Assembly: GCA_902761345.1 (NCBI GenBank)
Contig: CACWKD010000014.1
Coordinates: 1-32,034, forward strand
Direction of reading: 5' to 3'
DNA: 32,034 bases
Source: an uncultured Ruminococcus sp.
GTDB taxonomy: Bacteria > Bacillota > Clostridia > Oscillospirales > Acutalibacteraceae
A program made the translations under genes and the position numbers. A model generated the notes under the pieces. It ran no database searches and was not told where the DNA came from. It worked only from the letters and a program-made list of their open reading frames with translations. This document shows, piece by piece, positions 7,567 through 16,614 of the stretch (position 1 is its first letter; the number at the start of each line of letters is the position of its first letter).

Positions 7567-9021
7567 ATGAGCAAAAAAAAGACTAAATCAAAAAAGAAAT
7601 CAAAAGGTTCAGGTGTAGTTCTTGTTATTACTCTTGTAGTTTTGCTTGTTCTGATGGCAGGATACGGTACGGCAGGGTATTATTTTTCCGGACATTTTTT
7701 CCCGGGGACAACATTCAATAATACCGACGTATCGTTTTTGTCGATAAGTCAGGCAAAGGACAAAATAGAAGTATCAAGCGATGATTATACTCTTACACTG
7801 CTTGAAAAGGACGGTGCGGAGGAAACCATAAAGGGCAGCGATATAGGACTGGAAGCGCATATATCCGATAAGTTTGATAATTTGCTGAATATTCAAAACG
7901 GTATGTCGTGGGTCATGTATTTCTTTGAGGATAAGCACTACGTACTCAATGACGGATACATTACATACAGCTGTGACGATGAAAAGCTTGCGGGAGTTCT
8001 TGACGGACTGAACTGCGTAGACCCCGAAACACCCGTAAAGGCTCAGAATGCAACTCTTGTGCTTATGGACGGAGAGTTTAAGATCATTCCCGAGGATATA
8101 GGAAACACGGCGCACCGTGACGAGCTTGAGGACGAGGTAAGGATCGCTCTTGAAACACAGGAAACAAAGCTTGACCTTGTTGAAAAGGAGCTGTACGACA
8201 AGCCTGATATTTACTCCGATGACGAAGATCTTCTTGCAAGAAAAGCAGCCTGTGACGAAATTACGGGAATGGAAATAACGCTTGGTTTCGGAGATACGAA
8301 AGAAACAGCAGATGTTGAGAGAATAGCAGACTGGGTATCTGTTAAAAAGCAGAAAGACGGCAGCTATAAACTTCAGCTCAGCGACGAGAAAATCGAAAGC
8401 TATGTTGAAACTCTTGCGGAAACATACAATACGTTTAATTCTCCCAAGAAGTTTGTTACAAACGGAGGACAGGAGATAGAGATAACAAACAGCTATTACG
8501 GCTGGCTTCTTGATAACGAGTATGCAGTTGAAGAGCTGAAGAAAATTGTTGAGGCAAAGAAATCCTTTGATATAGACCTCACCGACAGAAGCGAAGAAAG
8601 CGACAAGTGGTGGATAAGGGTTGCCGCAAGTTACGATCCTAAGACATACTACGGAGGAGATTATGCAGAGGTAAGTATAGACTCTCAGCATATGTGGTAT
8701 TACGAAGGCGGTAAAGTTGTATTTGAGAGCGATGTTGTAACAGGTCAGCCCGACGGCTATCACGATACTCCGAGAGGTGTGTTCAGACTTATATATATGG
8801 ATCAGAACGCAACTTTGAGAGGCCCCGGATATGCTACACAAGTTGCTTACTGGATGGTTTTTGCGGACGATGTAGGTTTCCATGACGCAACGTGGCAGCC
8901 GTACTTCGGAGGACAGCTTTATACATGGAACGGCTCACACGGTTGTGTAAATATGCCGCTTGATAAGGCGGGAGAACTGTTTAACCTTATTTATCCGGGC
9001 GTGGCAGTGTTTGTTTATTGA
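7567..9021 (+). CDS. Membrane-anchored L,D-transpeptidase (YkuD family)
   Basis: A 484-residue protein with a very basic cytoplasmic tail (1-15), one membrane segment (about 17-38) and a long extracellular part. The middle region (about 60-340) looks like the repeated putative peptidoglycan-binding domain found in clostridial L,D-transpeptidases. The C-terminal catalytic YkuD domain (about 355-484) ends with the motif SHGCVNMP; C460 is the expected nucleophile and H458 its partner, with another conserved His in DVGFHDATW. Such enzymes make 3-3 cross-links in peptidoglycan. Start ATG 7567 follows GGAGGG about 11 bases upstream. It is a single gene with its own promoter and terminator. Confidence 0.93.
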   Translation: MSKKKTKSKKKSKGSGVVLVITLVVLLVLMAGYGTAGYYFSGHFFPGTTFNNTDVSFLSISQAKDKIEVSSDDYTLTLLEKDGAEETIKGSDIGLEAHISDKFDNLLNIQNGMSWVMYFFEDKHYVLNDGYITYSCDDEKLAGVLDGLNCVDPETPVKAQNATLVLMDGEFKIIPEDIGNTAHRDELEDEVRIALETQETKLDLVEKELYDKPDIYSDDEDLLARKAACDEITGMEITLGFGDTKETADVERIADWVSVKKQKDGSYKLQLSDEKIESYVETLAETYNTFNSPKKFVTNGGQEIEITNSYYGWLLDNEYAVEELKKIVEAKKSFDIDLTDRSEESDKWWIRVAASYDPKTYYGGDYAEVSIDSQHMWYYEGGKVVFESDVVTGQPDGYHDTPRGVFRLIYMDQNATLRGPGYATQVAYWMVFADDVGFHDATWQPYFGGQLYTWNGSHGCVNMPLDKAGELFNLIYPGVAVFVY

Positions 9022-9032
9022 TACCGAAAAGT

Positions 9033-9070
9033 ACGGAGATAGGAATAGGAATGTTCTTATCTCCGTTTTT
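9033..9070 (+). terminator. Terminator of the L,D-transpeptidase gene
   Basis: A 9-bp stem (ACGGAGATA, 9033-9041, with TATCTCCGT, 9058-9066) is followed by a T tract. Confidence 0.9.
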
Positions 9071-9129
9071 GTTGGATTTTAAGGGTTGGATAAAAACAAA
9101 AACTCTCTGAATTAAATCACAAAAAGCGG

Positions 9130-9158
9130 TTGACAAGAGATGCTTTTTGAGTTATAAT
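9130..9158 (+). promoter_or_regulatory. Sigma-A promoter of the leu/ilv cluster
   Basis: Perfect TTGACA and TATAAT hexamers with a 17-base spacer lie directly upstream of the T-box leader. Transcription should start near 9165. Confidence 0.9.
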
Positions 9159-9199
9159 TTTATTTAACCAATTATATAATAGTAAATGCGATGATAGGG

Positions 9200-9449
9200 T
9201 TTAAGGTTTCGGAATAAGCTTTTTCAGAAAGCCGTCGGTTGATGTGAGGCGGTACTGCTCCGTTTACTGAGCTCTCCCTTGAGCGGCTGACTGAAATGAG
9301 TGATCAGAGTAGGAAGGACGGTTCCTCCCCGTTACAGGAGGTTGGCATTGATTGTGCTGAAAGAGTGGATTCTGTAAGAATCAATAAAAGTGGTACCGCG
9401 GAACTATGAATTGTAGTCTTCGTCTTTTAACAAAGACGGGGACTTTTTT
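9200..9449 (+). promoter_or_regulatory. T-box leader, probably leucine-specific, controlling leuA
   Basis: A tRNA-sensing T-box riboswitch. The T-box consensus is clear (AAGTGGTACCGCGGAAC, 9388-9404), as is the distal stem I motif (AGAAAGCCGTCGGTTGATGT region, ~9222). By alignment to other T-boxes, the specifier codon is most likely CTC (9272-9274), leucine, in TGAGCTCTCCC. Downstream is a 13-bp terminator stem (AGTCTTCGTCTTT with AAAGACGGGGACT, 9415-9442) and a T tract. Uncharged tRNA-Leu would stabilise the antiterminator and allow leuA expression. A Leu specifier fits the gene. Stem I was paired only by eye. Confidence 0.92.
9415..9449 (+). terminator. Conditional terminator of the T-box
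   Basis: A 13-bp stem with two G-T pairs, a TAAC loop and a T6 run. Its left arm follows directly on the T-box sequence, as expected for a terminator competing with an antiterminator. Confidence 0.9.
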
Positions 9450-9503
9450 GTTGATGTACCATACTCTTAAAGCAAAGAGATTTTGATTTAAGGAGAATTT
9501 GAC

Positions 9504-11177
9504 ATGAAAAACTACGACAGATACCAAAGACAATACTTTAATCCGCCCGTAAACGAGTACAAATGGGTAAAAAAGGAGTATATTGAAAAAGCTCCCACAT
9601 GGTGCTCGGTGGATCTTCGTGACGGCAACCAATCACTCATTATTCCGATGAGTATTGAAGAAAAGCTCGACTTTTTTGATATGCTTGTTAAGATCGGTTT
9701 TAAGGAGATAGAGGTTGGATTTCCCGCTGCAAGCGAAACGGAGTATAACTTCTTACGCAGACTTATTGACGAGAACCGTATCCCCGATGACGTTACCGTA
9801 CAGGTGCTCACTCAGGCAAGAGAGCATATTATACTCAAGACGTTTGAGTCGCTCAAAGGCTGCAAAAATGCGATAGTGCATTTCTATAACTCCACATCAT
9901 ATGCTCAGAGAGAGCAGGTTTTCAAAAAATCCAAAGAAGAAATTAAGGAAATAGCTGTAAACGGCGCAAAGCTTATCAAAAGACTTCAGCAGGAGCAGGG
10001 GACGGATTTTCGCGTAGAGTATTCGCCCGAGTCCTTTACGGGAACAGAGCCTGAATACGCGCTCGAAGTGTGCAACGCTGTACTTGATATTTTACAGCCT
10101 ACTCCGGACAAAAAAGCTATCATCAACCTGCCTGTAACGGTTGAACATTCTTTACCTCATATCTATGCAAATCAGATAGAGTATATGTCGGACAGACTGA
10201 AATATCGTGACGCAATAGAAGTTTCTCTCCACCCGCACAATGACAGAGGCTGCGGTGTTGCAGATACGGAGCTTGGTATTCTTGCAGGAGCAGACCGTGT
10301 AGAGGGTACGCTTTTCGGAAACGGCGAGAGAACAGGTAACGTTGATATAGTTACGCTTGCTATGAATATGTTTTCACAGGGCGTAGATCCGCAGCTTGAT
10401 TTCTCTGATATTCCCTCAATTTGCGAGCTTTACGAGAGAGTAACAAGAATGAAAGTTTCAGATCGTTCGCCGTATGCGGGAGCGCTTGTTTTTGCAGCGT
10501 TCTCGGGTTCGCATCAGGACGCTATTGCAAAGGGCAAGAAGTGGCACGAGGAGCATAATCTCACAAGCTGGACTATACCGTATCTCCCGATAGACCCTGC
10601 CGATGTGGGACGTGAATATCAGACGGACGTTATTCGCATTAACTCTCAGTCGGGTAAGGGCGGAGTTGGTTATCTGCTTGAAACAAATTACGGCTATGTT
10701 CTTCCGAAGGCTTTCAGCGAAAAGGTAAGTTACTTCATTAAGAACGTATCGGACGTTAATCATAAGGAAATGCTCCCGAACGAGGTGTTTGACGAATTCT
10801 GCAAGGAGTTTGTTAATATCAAATCTCCGATAAAGCTTAAAGATATTGTATTTAAGAAAATAAATAACGGCGAGCGTATGTACGTTACTATGGTAGTGGA
10901 CGCTTACGGCGAAGAGAAAACTATCGAGGCAGAAGGCTCGGGCAGATTGAGCGCAGTAAGCCGTGCGTTAAGACATAATCTCGGTATAGATATTTCCGAT
11001 CTCTCCTATACGGAGCACGCGCTGGAGAGAGGTTCTGATTCAAAGGCTGTGACTTATGTGAGCATTACCGATAAGAATGGAAATGTAGAGTGGGGCGTAG
11101 GCGTAAATAACGATATTATCTATTCCTCGGTTGACGCATTGTTCAGCGCTATTAACAGAAGAGAGAAAAACAAATAA
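9504..11177 (+). CDS. leuA: 2-isopropylmalate synthase (LeuA, long type)
   Basis: A 557-residue enzyme condensing acetyl-CoA with 2-oxoisovalerate, the first committed step of leucine synthesis. Its start region (KAPTWCSVDLRDGNQSL) and length are those of the second, long LeuA subfamily (as in Corynebacterium and Mycobacterium), not the 510-residue Bacillus type. The TIM barrel (about 28-310) has metal-site D37, H243 and H245 (SLHPHNDRG) and FGNGERTGNVD. A linker leads to the C-terminal allosteric domain (about 425-557), where leucine feedback normally binds. TAAGGAG lies 9 bases before ATG 9504. It is first in the cluster behind the T-box, 25 bases from leuC. Confidence 0.97.
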   Translation: MKNYDRYQRQYFNPPVNEYKWVKKEYIEKAPTWCSVDLRDGNQSLIIPMSIEEKLDFFDMLVKIGFKEIEVGFPAASETEYNFLRRLIDENRIPDDVTVQVLTQAREHIILKTFESLKGCKNAIVHFYNSTSYAQREQVFKKSKEEIKEIAVNGAKLIKRLQQEQGTDFRVEYSPESFTGTEPEYALEVCNAVLDILQPTPDKKAIINLPVTVEHSLPHIYANQIEYMSDRLKYRDAIEVSLHPHNDRGCGVADTELGILAGADRVEGTLFGNGERTGNVDIVTLAMNMFSQGVDPQLDFSDIPSICELYERVTRMKVSDRSPYAGALVFAAFSGSHQDAIAKGKKWHEEHNLTSWTIPYLPIDPADVGREYQTDVIRINSQSGKGGVGYLLETNYGYVLPKAFSEKVSYFIKNVSDVNHKEMLPNEVFDEFCKEFVNIKSPIKLKDIVFKKINNGERMYVTMVVDAYGEEKTIEAEGSGRLSAVSRALRHNLGIDISDLSYTEHALERGSDSKAVTYVSITDKNGNVEWGVGVNNDIIYSSVDALFSAINRREKNK

Positions 11178-11202
11178 TTTAATATAAAAAGGAGAAATAG
11201 TT

Positions 11203-12462
11203 ATGGGTATGACTATGACGCAGAAGATCCTCGCAGCAGGCGCAGGTCTTGACAAGGTAGTACCGGGACAGCTCATTAAGACAAAGCTGAGCCTTGTACT
11301 CGGCAACGATATTACAACTCCCGTTGCTATCAACGAATTTGAGAAAAACGGCTTTGACGGTGTTTTCGACAAATCAAAGATAGCTATGGTTATGGATCAC
11401 TTTGTACCGAACAAGGACATCAAGGCAGCTCAGCAGACACAGCAGTGCCGCTGTTTTGCCTGCAAGTTCGATATTGACAATTACTATGATGTAGGCGATA
11501 TGGGTATCGAACACGCTTTGCTCCCCGAAAAAGGACTTGTTGCGCCGGGTGATATAGTAATAGGCGCAGACTCACACACCTGTACATACGGCGCTTTAGG
11601 CGCATTCTCGACAGGCGTGGGCAGTACGGATATGGCGGCAGGTATGGCAACGGGCGAAGCTTGGTTCAAGGTGCCTGAGGCTATAAAGTTTAACCTCACA
11701 GGAAAGCTCAAGCCAATGGTTGCAGGTAAGGACGTTATCCTCTATATTATCGGCAAGATCGGTGTTGACGGGGCTTTGTATAAGTCAATGGAGTTTACAG
11801 GCGAAGGTGTTGCTGAGCTTAGCGTTGACGACAGACTTTGCATATCGAATATGGCTATTGAAGCAGGAGCAAAGAACGGTATATTTGAGGTTGACGAGCA
11901 GACGTTGGCTTATGTAAACGAAAGAGTTAAAAGAGAGTATAAGATATACAAGGCAGACGATGACGCAGAGTATGAGCAGGTAATAGATATAGATCTGGGC
12001 GAGATAGAGCCGACAGTTGCGTGTCCTCATTTGCCCGAGAACACAAAGAACGCAAGCGAGCTTTCGGATATAAAGATAGATCAGGCTGTTATCGGTTCCT
12101 GCACAAACGGCAGAATTTCCGATTTGAAGGCAGCAGCGCAGATTATGAAGGGCAAGCATATTGCAAAGGGTGTCAGATGTATCGTTATCCCTGCTACACA
12201 GAAGATATATAAAGAGGCTATCAAAGCAGGATATATTGATATATTCATAGACGCAGGCTGCGCAGTATCCACACCTACCTGCGGCCCGTGCCTTGGCGGT
12301 TATATGGGTATACTTGCAGAGAACGAGGTTGCTGTGGCTACAACAAACAGAAACTTCCTCGGCAGAATGGGTCACATTACATCTAAGATATACCTTGCAA
12401 GTCCTGCTGTTGCAGCGGCAAGCGCATTGACGGGTGTTATTACAGACCCGAGAACGCTTTGA
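11203..12462 (+). CDS. leuC: 3-isopropylmalate dehydratase large subunit
   Basis: A 419-residue protein, the length of the shorter LeuC/homoaconitase-type subunits rather than the ~465-residue E. coli form. The three cysteines for the catalytic [4Fe-4S] cluster are C300 (VIGSCTNGR), C360 and C363 (PTCGPCLGG). With LeuD it isomerises 2-isopropylmalate to 3-isopropylmalate. The ribosome site AAAAGGAG is 8 bases before ATG 11203. It is 18 bases from leuD. Confidence 0.97.
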   Translation: MGMTMTQKILAAGAGLDKVVPGQLIKTKLSLVLGNDITTPVAINEFEKNGFDGVFDKSKIAMVMDHFVPNKDIKAAQQTQQCRCFACKFDIDNYYDVGDMGIEHALLPEKGLVAPGDIVIGADSHTCTYGALGAFSTGVGSTDMAAGMATGEAWFKVPEAIKFNLTGKLKPMVAGKDVILYIIGKIGVDGALYKSMEFTGEGVAELSVDDRLCISNMAIEAGAKNGIFEVDEQTLAYVNERVKREYKIYKADDDAEYEQVIDIDLGEIEPTVACPHLPENTKNASELSDIKIDQAVIGSCTNGRISDLKAAAQIMKGKHIAKGVRCIVIPATQKIYKEAIKAGYIDIFIDAGCAVSTPTCGPCLGGYMGILAENEVAVATTNRNFLGRMGHITSKIYLASPAVAAASALTGVITDPRTL

Positions 12463-12480
12463 TAAAAGGAGGACATATAA

Positions 12481-12966
12481 ATGAACGCACACGGCAAAGT
12501 ACATAAGTACGGAAACAATATAGATACAGACGTTATCATTCCCGCAAGATATTTGAACACAGCCGACCACAGCGAGCTTGCAAAACACTGTATGGAGGAT
12601 ATCGACACAACTTTTGTTAATAAGGTATCTAAGGGCGATATTATGGTAGGCGGAGCAAATTTCGGCTGCGGTTCGTCAAGAGAACACGCGCCTATCGCTA
12701 TAAAGGCTTCGGGCATTGACTGCGTTATTGCAAAGAGCTTTGCGAGAATTTTTTACAGAAATTCTATCAATATCGGTCTTGCTATTCTGGAATGCCCGGA
12801 GGCAAGCGAGAAGATAGATGACGGCGATATCGTAAAGATAGATTTTGACAGCGGCATTATTTACAACGAAACAAAAGGGGAGCAGTATCAGGCACAGCCT
12901 TTCCCTGATTTTATCAAGGAAATCATCAAGGCTAACGGATTGCTTAATTCGATAAAGAATAAATAA
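12481..12966 (+). CDS. leuD: 3-isopropylmalate dehydratase small subunit
   Basis: A 161-residue swivelling-domain partner of LeuC, of the short type usual with the 419-residue large subunit. The motifs [15 protein letters not shown] (11-25) and [15 protein letters not shown] (57-71) shape the active site. AAAAGGAGG lies 8 bases before ATG 12481. It is directly behind leuC in the same operon. Confidence 0.97.
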   Translation: MNAHGKVHKYGNNIDTDVIIPARYLNTADHSELAKHCMEDIDTTFVNKVSKGDIMVGGANFGCGSSREHAPIAIKASGIDCVIAKSFARIFYRNSINIGLAILECPEASEKIDDGDIVKIDFDSGIIYNETKGEQYQAQPFPDFIKEIIKANGLLNSIKNK

Positions 12967-13034
12967 GATAAGGATTTGTAAGAGCGGAGTAACCAAGACG
13001 AGTGCGGCGGCAAGCGCAGGAAAGGAAATATACA

Positions 13035-13175
13035 ATGGACGATGAGATGAATTTGAGCGAATTGTTTAAAGAAGTAACAGAAGAGAATCACACTCGTAAA
13101 ATTCTTACTATTCTTCAAGAATGTAATACACTTGAAGAAGCAATAGAAAAGGTAAAATCTCTTCTTACAAAGTAA
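13035..13175 (+). CDS. Unknown 46-residue protein between leuD and leuB
   Basis: A 46-codon ORF starting at ATG 13035 with AAAGGA 8 bases upstream and ending at 13175. The product is acidic in its N-terminal half (MDDEMNLSELFKEVTEEN) and then predicted helical with regular charge spacing (LEEAIEKVKSLL). It has one cysteine and no signal or membrane segment. I do not recognise it. It sits 68 bases after leuD and 125 before leuB on the operon strand, and third-position use looks coding. It could be a small regulator or a chance ORF. Confidence 0.5.
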   Translation: MDDEMNLSELFKEVTEENHTRKILTILQECNTLEEAIEKVKSLLTK

Positions 13176-13300
13176 CAGGAATATTTTTGATATAAAACGA
13201 GTGAAGGGAATACTGTGGGTAAAAAAGAGCGGAATGAGCATATAACTATATACTTAAAACTACCACCCATTCCTAACTCAAAGAATTAAAGGTGAGAAAT

Positions 13301-14380
13301 ATGAACAAAAAAATTACAGTATTAAAAGGTGACGGAATAGGTCCGGAGATAGTTGACGAGGCTTTAAAGGTACTCGATAAGATAGGCGAGAAGTACGGAC
13401 ACACATTTGAAAAGGACTTTGTTGACATAGGCGGCGCGTCTATTGATAAGTTCGGAGTACCGATAACAGACGAGGGACTTGAAAGATGTAAGAACTGTGA
13501 CAGCGTGCTTTTAGGTGCAGTAGGCGGCCCTAAGTGGGATACTATCGACCCTGCAAAGCGTCCCGAAAAGGCTTTGCTTAAAGTAAGAAGCGAGCTTGGA
13601 CTTTTTGCAAATCTCAGACCTACAAAGATGTTCGCTCAGTTGAAGGGAGCATCTCCGCTCAAAGAAACAGGCATTAAAGACGGTCTTGACCTTATGATGG
13701 TTCGTGAGCTTACGGGCGGTATTTACTTTGGTGAGCACAAGACATTCACTAAAGACGGCGAAGAGGCTGCCTCAGACCTTATGTTTTACAGCGAACACGA
13801 GATAGAGAGAATAGGCAGAGTTGCTTTTGAAACCGCACGCAAGAGAGGTAAGAAGGTACATTCCGTAGATAAGGCAAATGTCCTCGATTCCTCAAAGCTT
13901 TGGAGAAAGGTAATGCACAGACTTGCAGAGGAGTACAGCGACGTTGAGTATAACGATATTCTTGTTGACAACACCGCTATGCAGCTTATCAGAAATCCGG
14001 GTCAGTTTGATGTTATTGTTACAGAAAATATGTTCGGAGATATTCTTTCAGACGAAGCAAGTATGCTTACAGGTTCAATCGGTATGATGCCGTCGGCAAG
14101 CCTTTCTTCAACAACTTTAGGTATGTATGAGCCTATACATGGTTCAGCTCCCGATATTGCAGGACAGAATATCGCAAACCCGCTCGGAACTATTCTTTCT
14201 GTTGCTATGATGCTGCGTTATTCCTTTGATATGATCGAAGAGGCAGACGCAATTGAAAAGGCTGTTGACGAGGTTCTTACAGACGGTTTCAGAACAGGCG
14301 ATATTGCAGGTAAGGACGAGAATGTCAAGAGAGTAACCTGCAGCGAGATGGGCGATCTTGTTTGTGCAAAATTAGTTTGA
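13301..14380 (+). CDS. leuB: 3-isopropylmalate dehydrogenase
   Basis: A 359-residue NAD-dependent enzyme that oxidises and decarboxylates 3-isopropylmalate to the leucine precursor 2-oxoisocaproate. It opens with [15 protein letters not shown]. The substrate region is LRPTKMF and [10 protein letters not shown], the metal-site aspartates are in [15 protein letters not shown], and the NAD-binding region is [13 protein letters not shown] chose ATG 13301 because GGTGAG is 4-9 bases before it; an in-frame GTG at 13292 lies inside that site. The upstream 125 bases include a short repeat fragment. Confidence 0.97.
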   Translation: MNKKITVLKGDGIGPEIVDEALKVLDKIGEKYGHTFEKDFVDIGGASIDKFGVPITDEGLERCKNCDSVLLGAVGGPKWDTIDPAKRPEKALLKVRSELGLFANLRPTKMFAQLKGASPLKETGIKDGLDLMMVRELTGGIYFGEHKTFTKDGEEAASDLMFYSEHEIERIGRVAFETARKRGKKVHSVDKANVLDSSKLWRKVMHRLAEEYSDVEYNDILVDNTAMQLIRNPGQFDVIVTENMFGDILSDEASMLTGSIGMMPSASLSSTTLGMYEPIHGSAPDIAGQNIANPLGTILSVAMMLRYSFDMIEEADAIEKAVDEVLTDGFRTGDIAGKDENVKRVTCSEMGDLVCAKLV

Positions 14381-14385
14381 AGTTT

Positions 14386-14450
14386 TTAGTTCAAAGCTCA
14401 AAGCTTGATTATATATATCTATTAGCTTTAAACTTTGAGCTGACAGCTAA
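14386..14450. repeat. Repeat-derived hairpin between leuB and ilvA
   Basis: TTAGTTCAAAGCTCAAAGCT (from 14386) can pair imperfectly with the segment AGCTTTAAACTTTGAGCTGA (from 14424) and the following CAGCTAA; the best block is GCTCAAAG with CTTTGAGC. The words are those of the heptad repeats at 4765-5219. It starts 5 bases after the leuB stop and has no T tract, so it is not a standard terminator. Confidence 0.7.
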
Positions 14451-14473
14451 GTATGAAAGGAAATGATTACAAA

Positions 14474-15670
14474 ATGCTGACACTGGAAAATGTTTATCAG
14501 GCGTCATTTGTATTAAAGGATATTATCAGAAACACGGGACTTATCCACGCTCCAAAGATAAATCCTGATGTGCAGAATTTATATATTAAGCCCGAAAATC
14601 TTCAGGTAACAGGTTCGTTCAAGGTTAGAGGTGCGGCTTACAAAATATCAAGATTAAGCTATGAGGAAAAGGCAAAAGGTGTAATTGCTTGCTCCGCAGG
14701 TAACCACGCTCAGGGCGTTGCTCTTGCGGCTTCAAGAAACAAGATAAAGTCTGTTATCTGTCTGCCGGACGGCGCTCCTATCTCAAAGGTTGAGGCAACA
14801 AGAGCTTACGGCGCTCAGATCGAACTTGTAAACGGTGTTTATGACGATGCATACGCTCACGCTTTAAAGCTCAAGGACGAGTTGGGACTTACATTTATTC
14901 ACCCGTTCGATGACGATTATGTTATTGCAGGACAGGGTACGATCGCTCTTGAAATACTCAACGATAACCCGAATGTCGAGGCTATTGTTGTTCCTGTCGG
15001 AGGCGGCGGACTTATCTCGGGTATCGCTTATACGGTTAAAATGCTCAGACCTGATGTAAAGGTTTACGGTGTTCAGGCAGCAGGCGCGCCGTCAATGGCT
15101 AATTCGCTGAGCGAGGGAAAGATACTTACGCTTGACGGAGTAAAGACAATTGCAGACGGTATTGCAGTAAAGCAGCCGGGTACTAATACTTTTGATATAT
15201 GCAGCAAGTATGTTGACGAGATCGTTACGGTAACAGACGATGAAACTGCAACGGCTATACTTACTCTTATGGAGAAACAAAGACTTGTAGCAGAGGGTGC
15301 GGGAGCAGTATCTGTTGCGGCTGTAATGTTTGACAAGCTCCCTGTTAAGGGCAAAAATACGGTATGTATCGTATCGGGCGGTAATATAGACGTTACCATT
15401 TTGTCAAGAGTAATTGACAGAGGACTTTTGAAGTCGGGCAGACTTTGCAAGCTTTCGATAGAGCTTACAGATAAGCCGGGTCAGCTCAGAGATATTTCTG
15501 CGATTATTGCGTCTTACGGCGCAAATGTAGTTTCTGTAAACTATGAACACGCAGGAAAGGGTACAGACGTAAACAGCTGCATTATCAATCTGGAACTTGA
15601 AACAAAGAACAAAGATCATATTAAGCAGGTTAAGGACGGACTTAAAGAGAAAGGCTTTAAGCTGGTATAA
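14474..15670 (+). CDS. ilvA: Threonine ammonia-lyase (dehydratase) with ACT domain
   Basis: A 398-residue PLP enzyme turning threonine into 2-oxobutyrate and ammonia, the entry to isoleucine. PLP lysine K50 is in TGSFKVRGA, the phosphate-binding loop is VPVGGGGLISG, and SAGNHAQG is present. A single ACT domain (about 325-398; ELTDKPGQLRDI) makes it the ~400-residue form, which in the family may be biosynthetic or catabolic; the leu/ilv context favours isoleucine synthesis. I chose ATG 14474, with AAAGGA 12 bases upstream; an in-frame ATG at 14453 would add 7 residues but lacks a ribosome site. Confidence 0.94.
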   Translation: MLTLENVYQASFVLKDIIRNTGLIHAPKINPDVQNLYIKPENLQVTGSFKVRGAAYKISRLSYEEKAKGVIACSAGNHAQGVALAASRNKIKSVICLPDGAPISKVEATRAYGAQIELVNGVYDDAYAHALKLKDELGLTFIHPFDDDYVIAGQGTIALEILNDNPNVEAIVVPVGGGGLISGIAYTVKMLRPDVKVYGVQAAGAPSMANSLSEGKILTLDGVKTIADGIAVKQPGTNTFDICSKYVDEIVTVTDDETATAILTLMEKQRLVAEGAGAVSVAAVMFDKLPVKGKNTVCIVSGGNIDVTILSRVIDRGLLKSGRLCKLSIELTDKPGQLRDISAIIASYGANVVSVNYEHAGKGTDVNSCIINLELETKNKDHIKQVKDGLKEKGFKLV

Positions 15671-15682
15671 CGGTATAAGATT

Positions 15683-16124
15683 ATGAAAATAGGATTTTTT
15701 TAGAGGAGAGTATGCGTTTCTGAGTAACTTTTACGAAGTCCCCGTGGAATATGACGGACTTGTATATCAAAACAGTGAAGCGGCTTTTCAGGCTCAGAAA
15801 TGTATCGACAGAAAAGACAGGGAACAGTTTACACAGCTCAACCCCTCGGAAGCGAAGAAAGCAGGACGCAAAGTACAGCTCCGTAAGGATTGGGAAGCTG
15901 TCAAAATTCAAGTAATGACTGAAATTGTGCGCGCGAAGTTTATTCAAAATCAGGAGCTTGCCGAAATGCTGATAGAAACAAATGACGCATACCTTGAAGA
16001 GGGGAACACATGGGGCGATAAGGTTTGGGGAACTGTAAACGGGCAGGGTGCTAATAATCTCGGAAAGATTTTAATGCAGATAAGAGATGAACTTTGCGCA
16101 AGACAAAACAGTTCCGATAATTAA
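15683..16124 (+). pseudogene. NADAR-family (YbiA/RibX-like) gene with a one-base frameshift
   Basis: From ATG 15683 the reading is MKIGFF and then a stop at 15701, at the end of a T7 run (15695-15701). If one T is skipped, the frame continues RGEYAFLSNFYEVP and joins the open frame through 16124, giving a normal ~146-residue NADAR protein. The family motifs FLSNFY, QNSEAAFQAQK and the C-terminal NTWGDKVWGTVNGQGANNLG are present. Known members are N-glycosidases acting on riboflavin intermediates or ADP-ribose derivatives. Without the shift only a GTG at 15744 could start, losing the conserved N-terminus. It begins 12 bases after ilvA. Mutation, slippage rescue or a sequencing indel are all possible. 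Confidence 0.82.
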
Positions 16125-16150
16125 GATTAAAGCTTTTTTATCTAAAACTA

Positions 16151-16179
16151 TTTACAACAAATCGGTAAAGAGTTATAAT
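16151..16179 (+). promoter_or_regulatory. Probable sigma-A promoter upstream of ridA
   Basis: TTTACA, 17 bases and a perfect TATAAT lie 40 bases before the ridA start. ridA and possibly ilvBND may be transcribed independently of the T-box promoter. Confidence 0.7.
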
Positions 16180-16218
16180 AATTATTAAACATAAAATTTT
16201 GTGAAAGAGGCGTAAATT

Positions 16219-16593
16219 ATGGCAGAAATCATTTATACAAAGAATGCACCCGATGCAATCGGACCGTATTCACAGGCAGTCAAGGTCGGAACACTCGTCT
16301 TTACGTCGGGTCAGATAGCTATCAACCCCGCAAGCGGAAATGTTGAGGCTGATACTATCGAGACTCAGACCGAGCAGGTTTGCAAAAACCTCGGAGCAGT
16401 ATTGACTCAGGCGGGTACTTCCCTTGACAAGGTTATTAAGACTGTCTGTTTCCTTGCTGATATGGGCGACTTTGCGAAGTTTAACGAGGTTTACGGCAAA
16501 TATTTTACATCTAAGCCTGCTCGTTCATGCGTAGCCGTAAAAACTTTACCTAAGAATGTTTTGGTAGAGGTTGAGGCAATAGCGGAAGTTTGA
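16219..16593 (+). CDS. ridA: RidA family enamine/imine deaminase
   Basis: A 124-residue cytosolic protein, normally a trimer, that hydrolyses reactive 2-aminoacrylate/2-aminocrotonate released by PLP dehydratases such as IlvA. Family residues are present: GPYSQAV (15-21), FTSGQIA, R102 in KPARSCVAV, and E119 in LVEVEAIA. AGAGG is 8 bases before ATG 16219. It lies downstream of ilvA and a broken NADAR gene and upstream of ilvB, matching its role of protecting IlvE and other PLP enzymes during isoleucine synthesis. It has its own promoter-like sequence. Confidence 0.95.
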   Translation: MAEIIYTKNAPDAIGPYSQAVKVGTLVFTSGQIAINPASGNVEADTIETQTEQVCKNLGAVLTQAGTSLDKVIKTVCFLADMGDFAKFNEVYGKYFTSKPARSCVAVKTLPKNVLVEVEAIAEV

Positions 16594-16614
16594 TACAATT
16601 AGGAGTTAGGAATG

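Noticed and set aside
7774..8883. 369-codon frame on the minus strand across the L,D-transpeptidase gene
   Set aside because: It is a mirror of codon bias in the real gene; the translation is low complexity in Cys/Ile/Val and unlike any protein.
11785..12588. 267-codon minus-strand frame across leuC-leuD
   Set aside because: It runs antisense across two real genes, is Cys-rich, and has no start signal.
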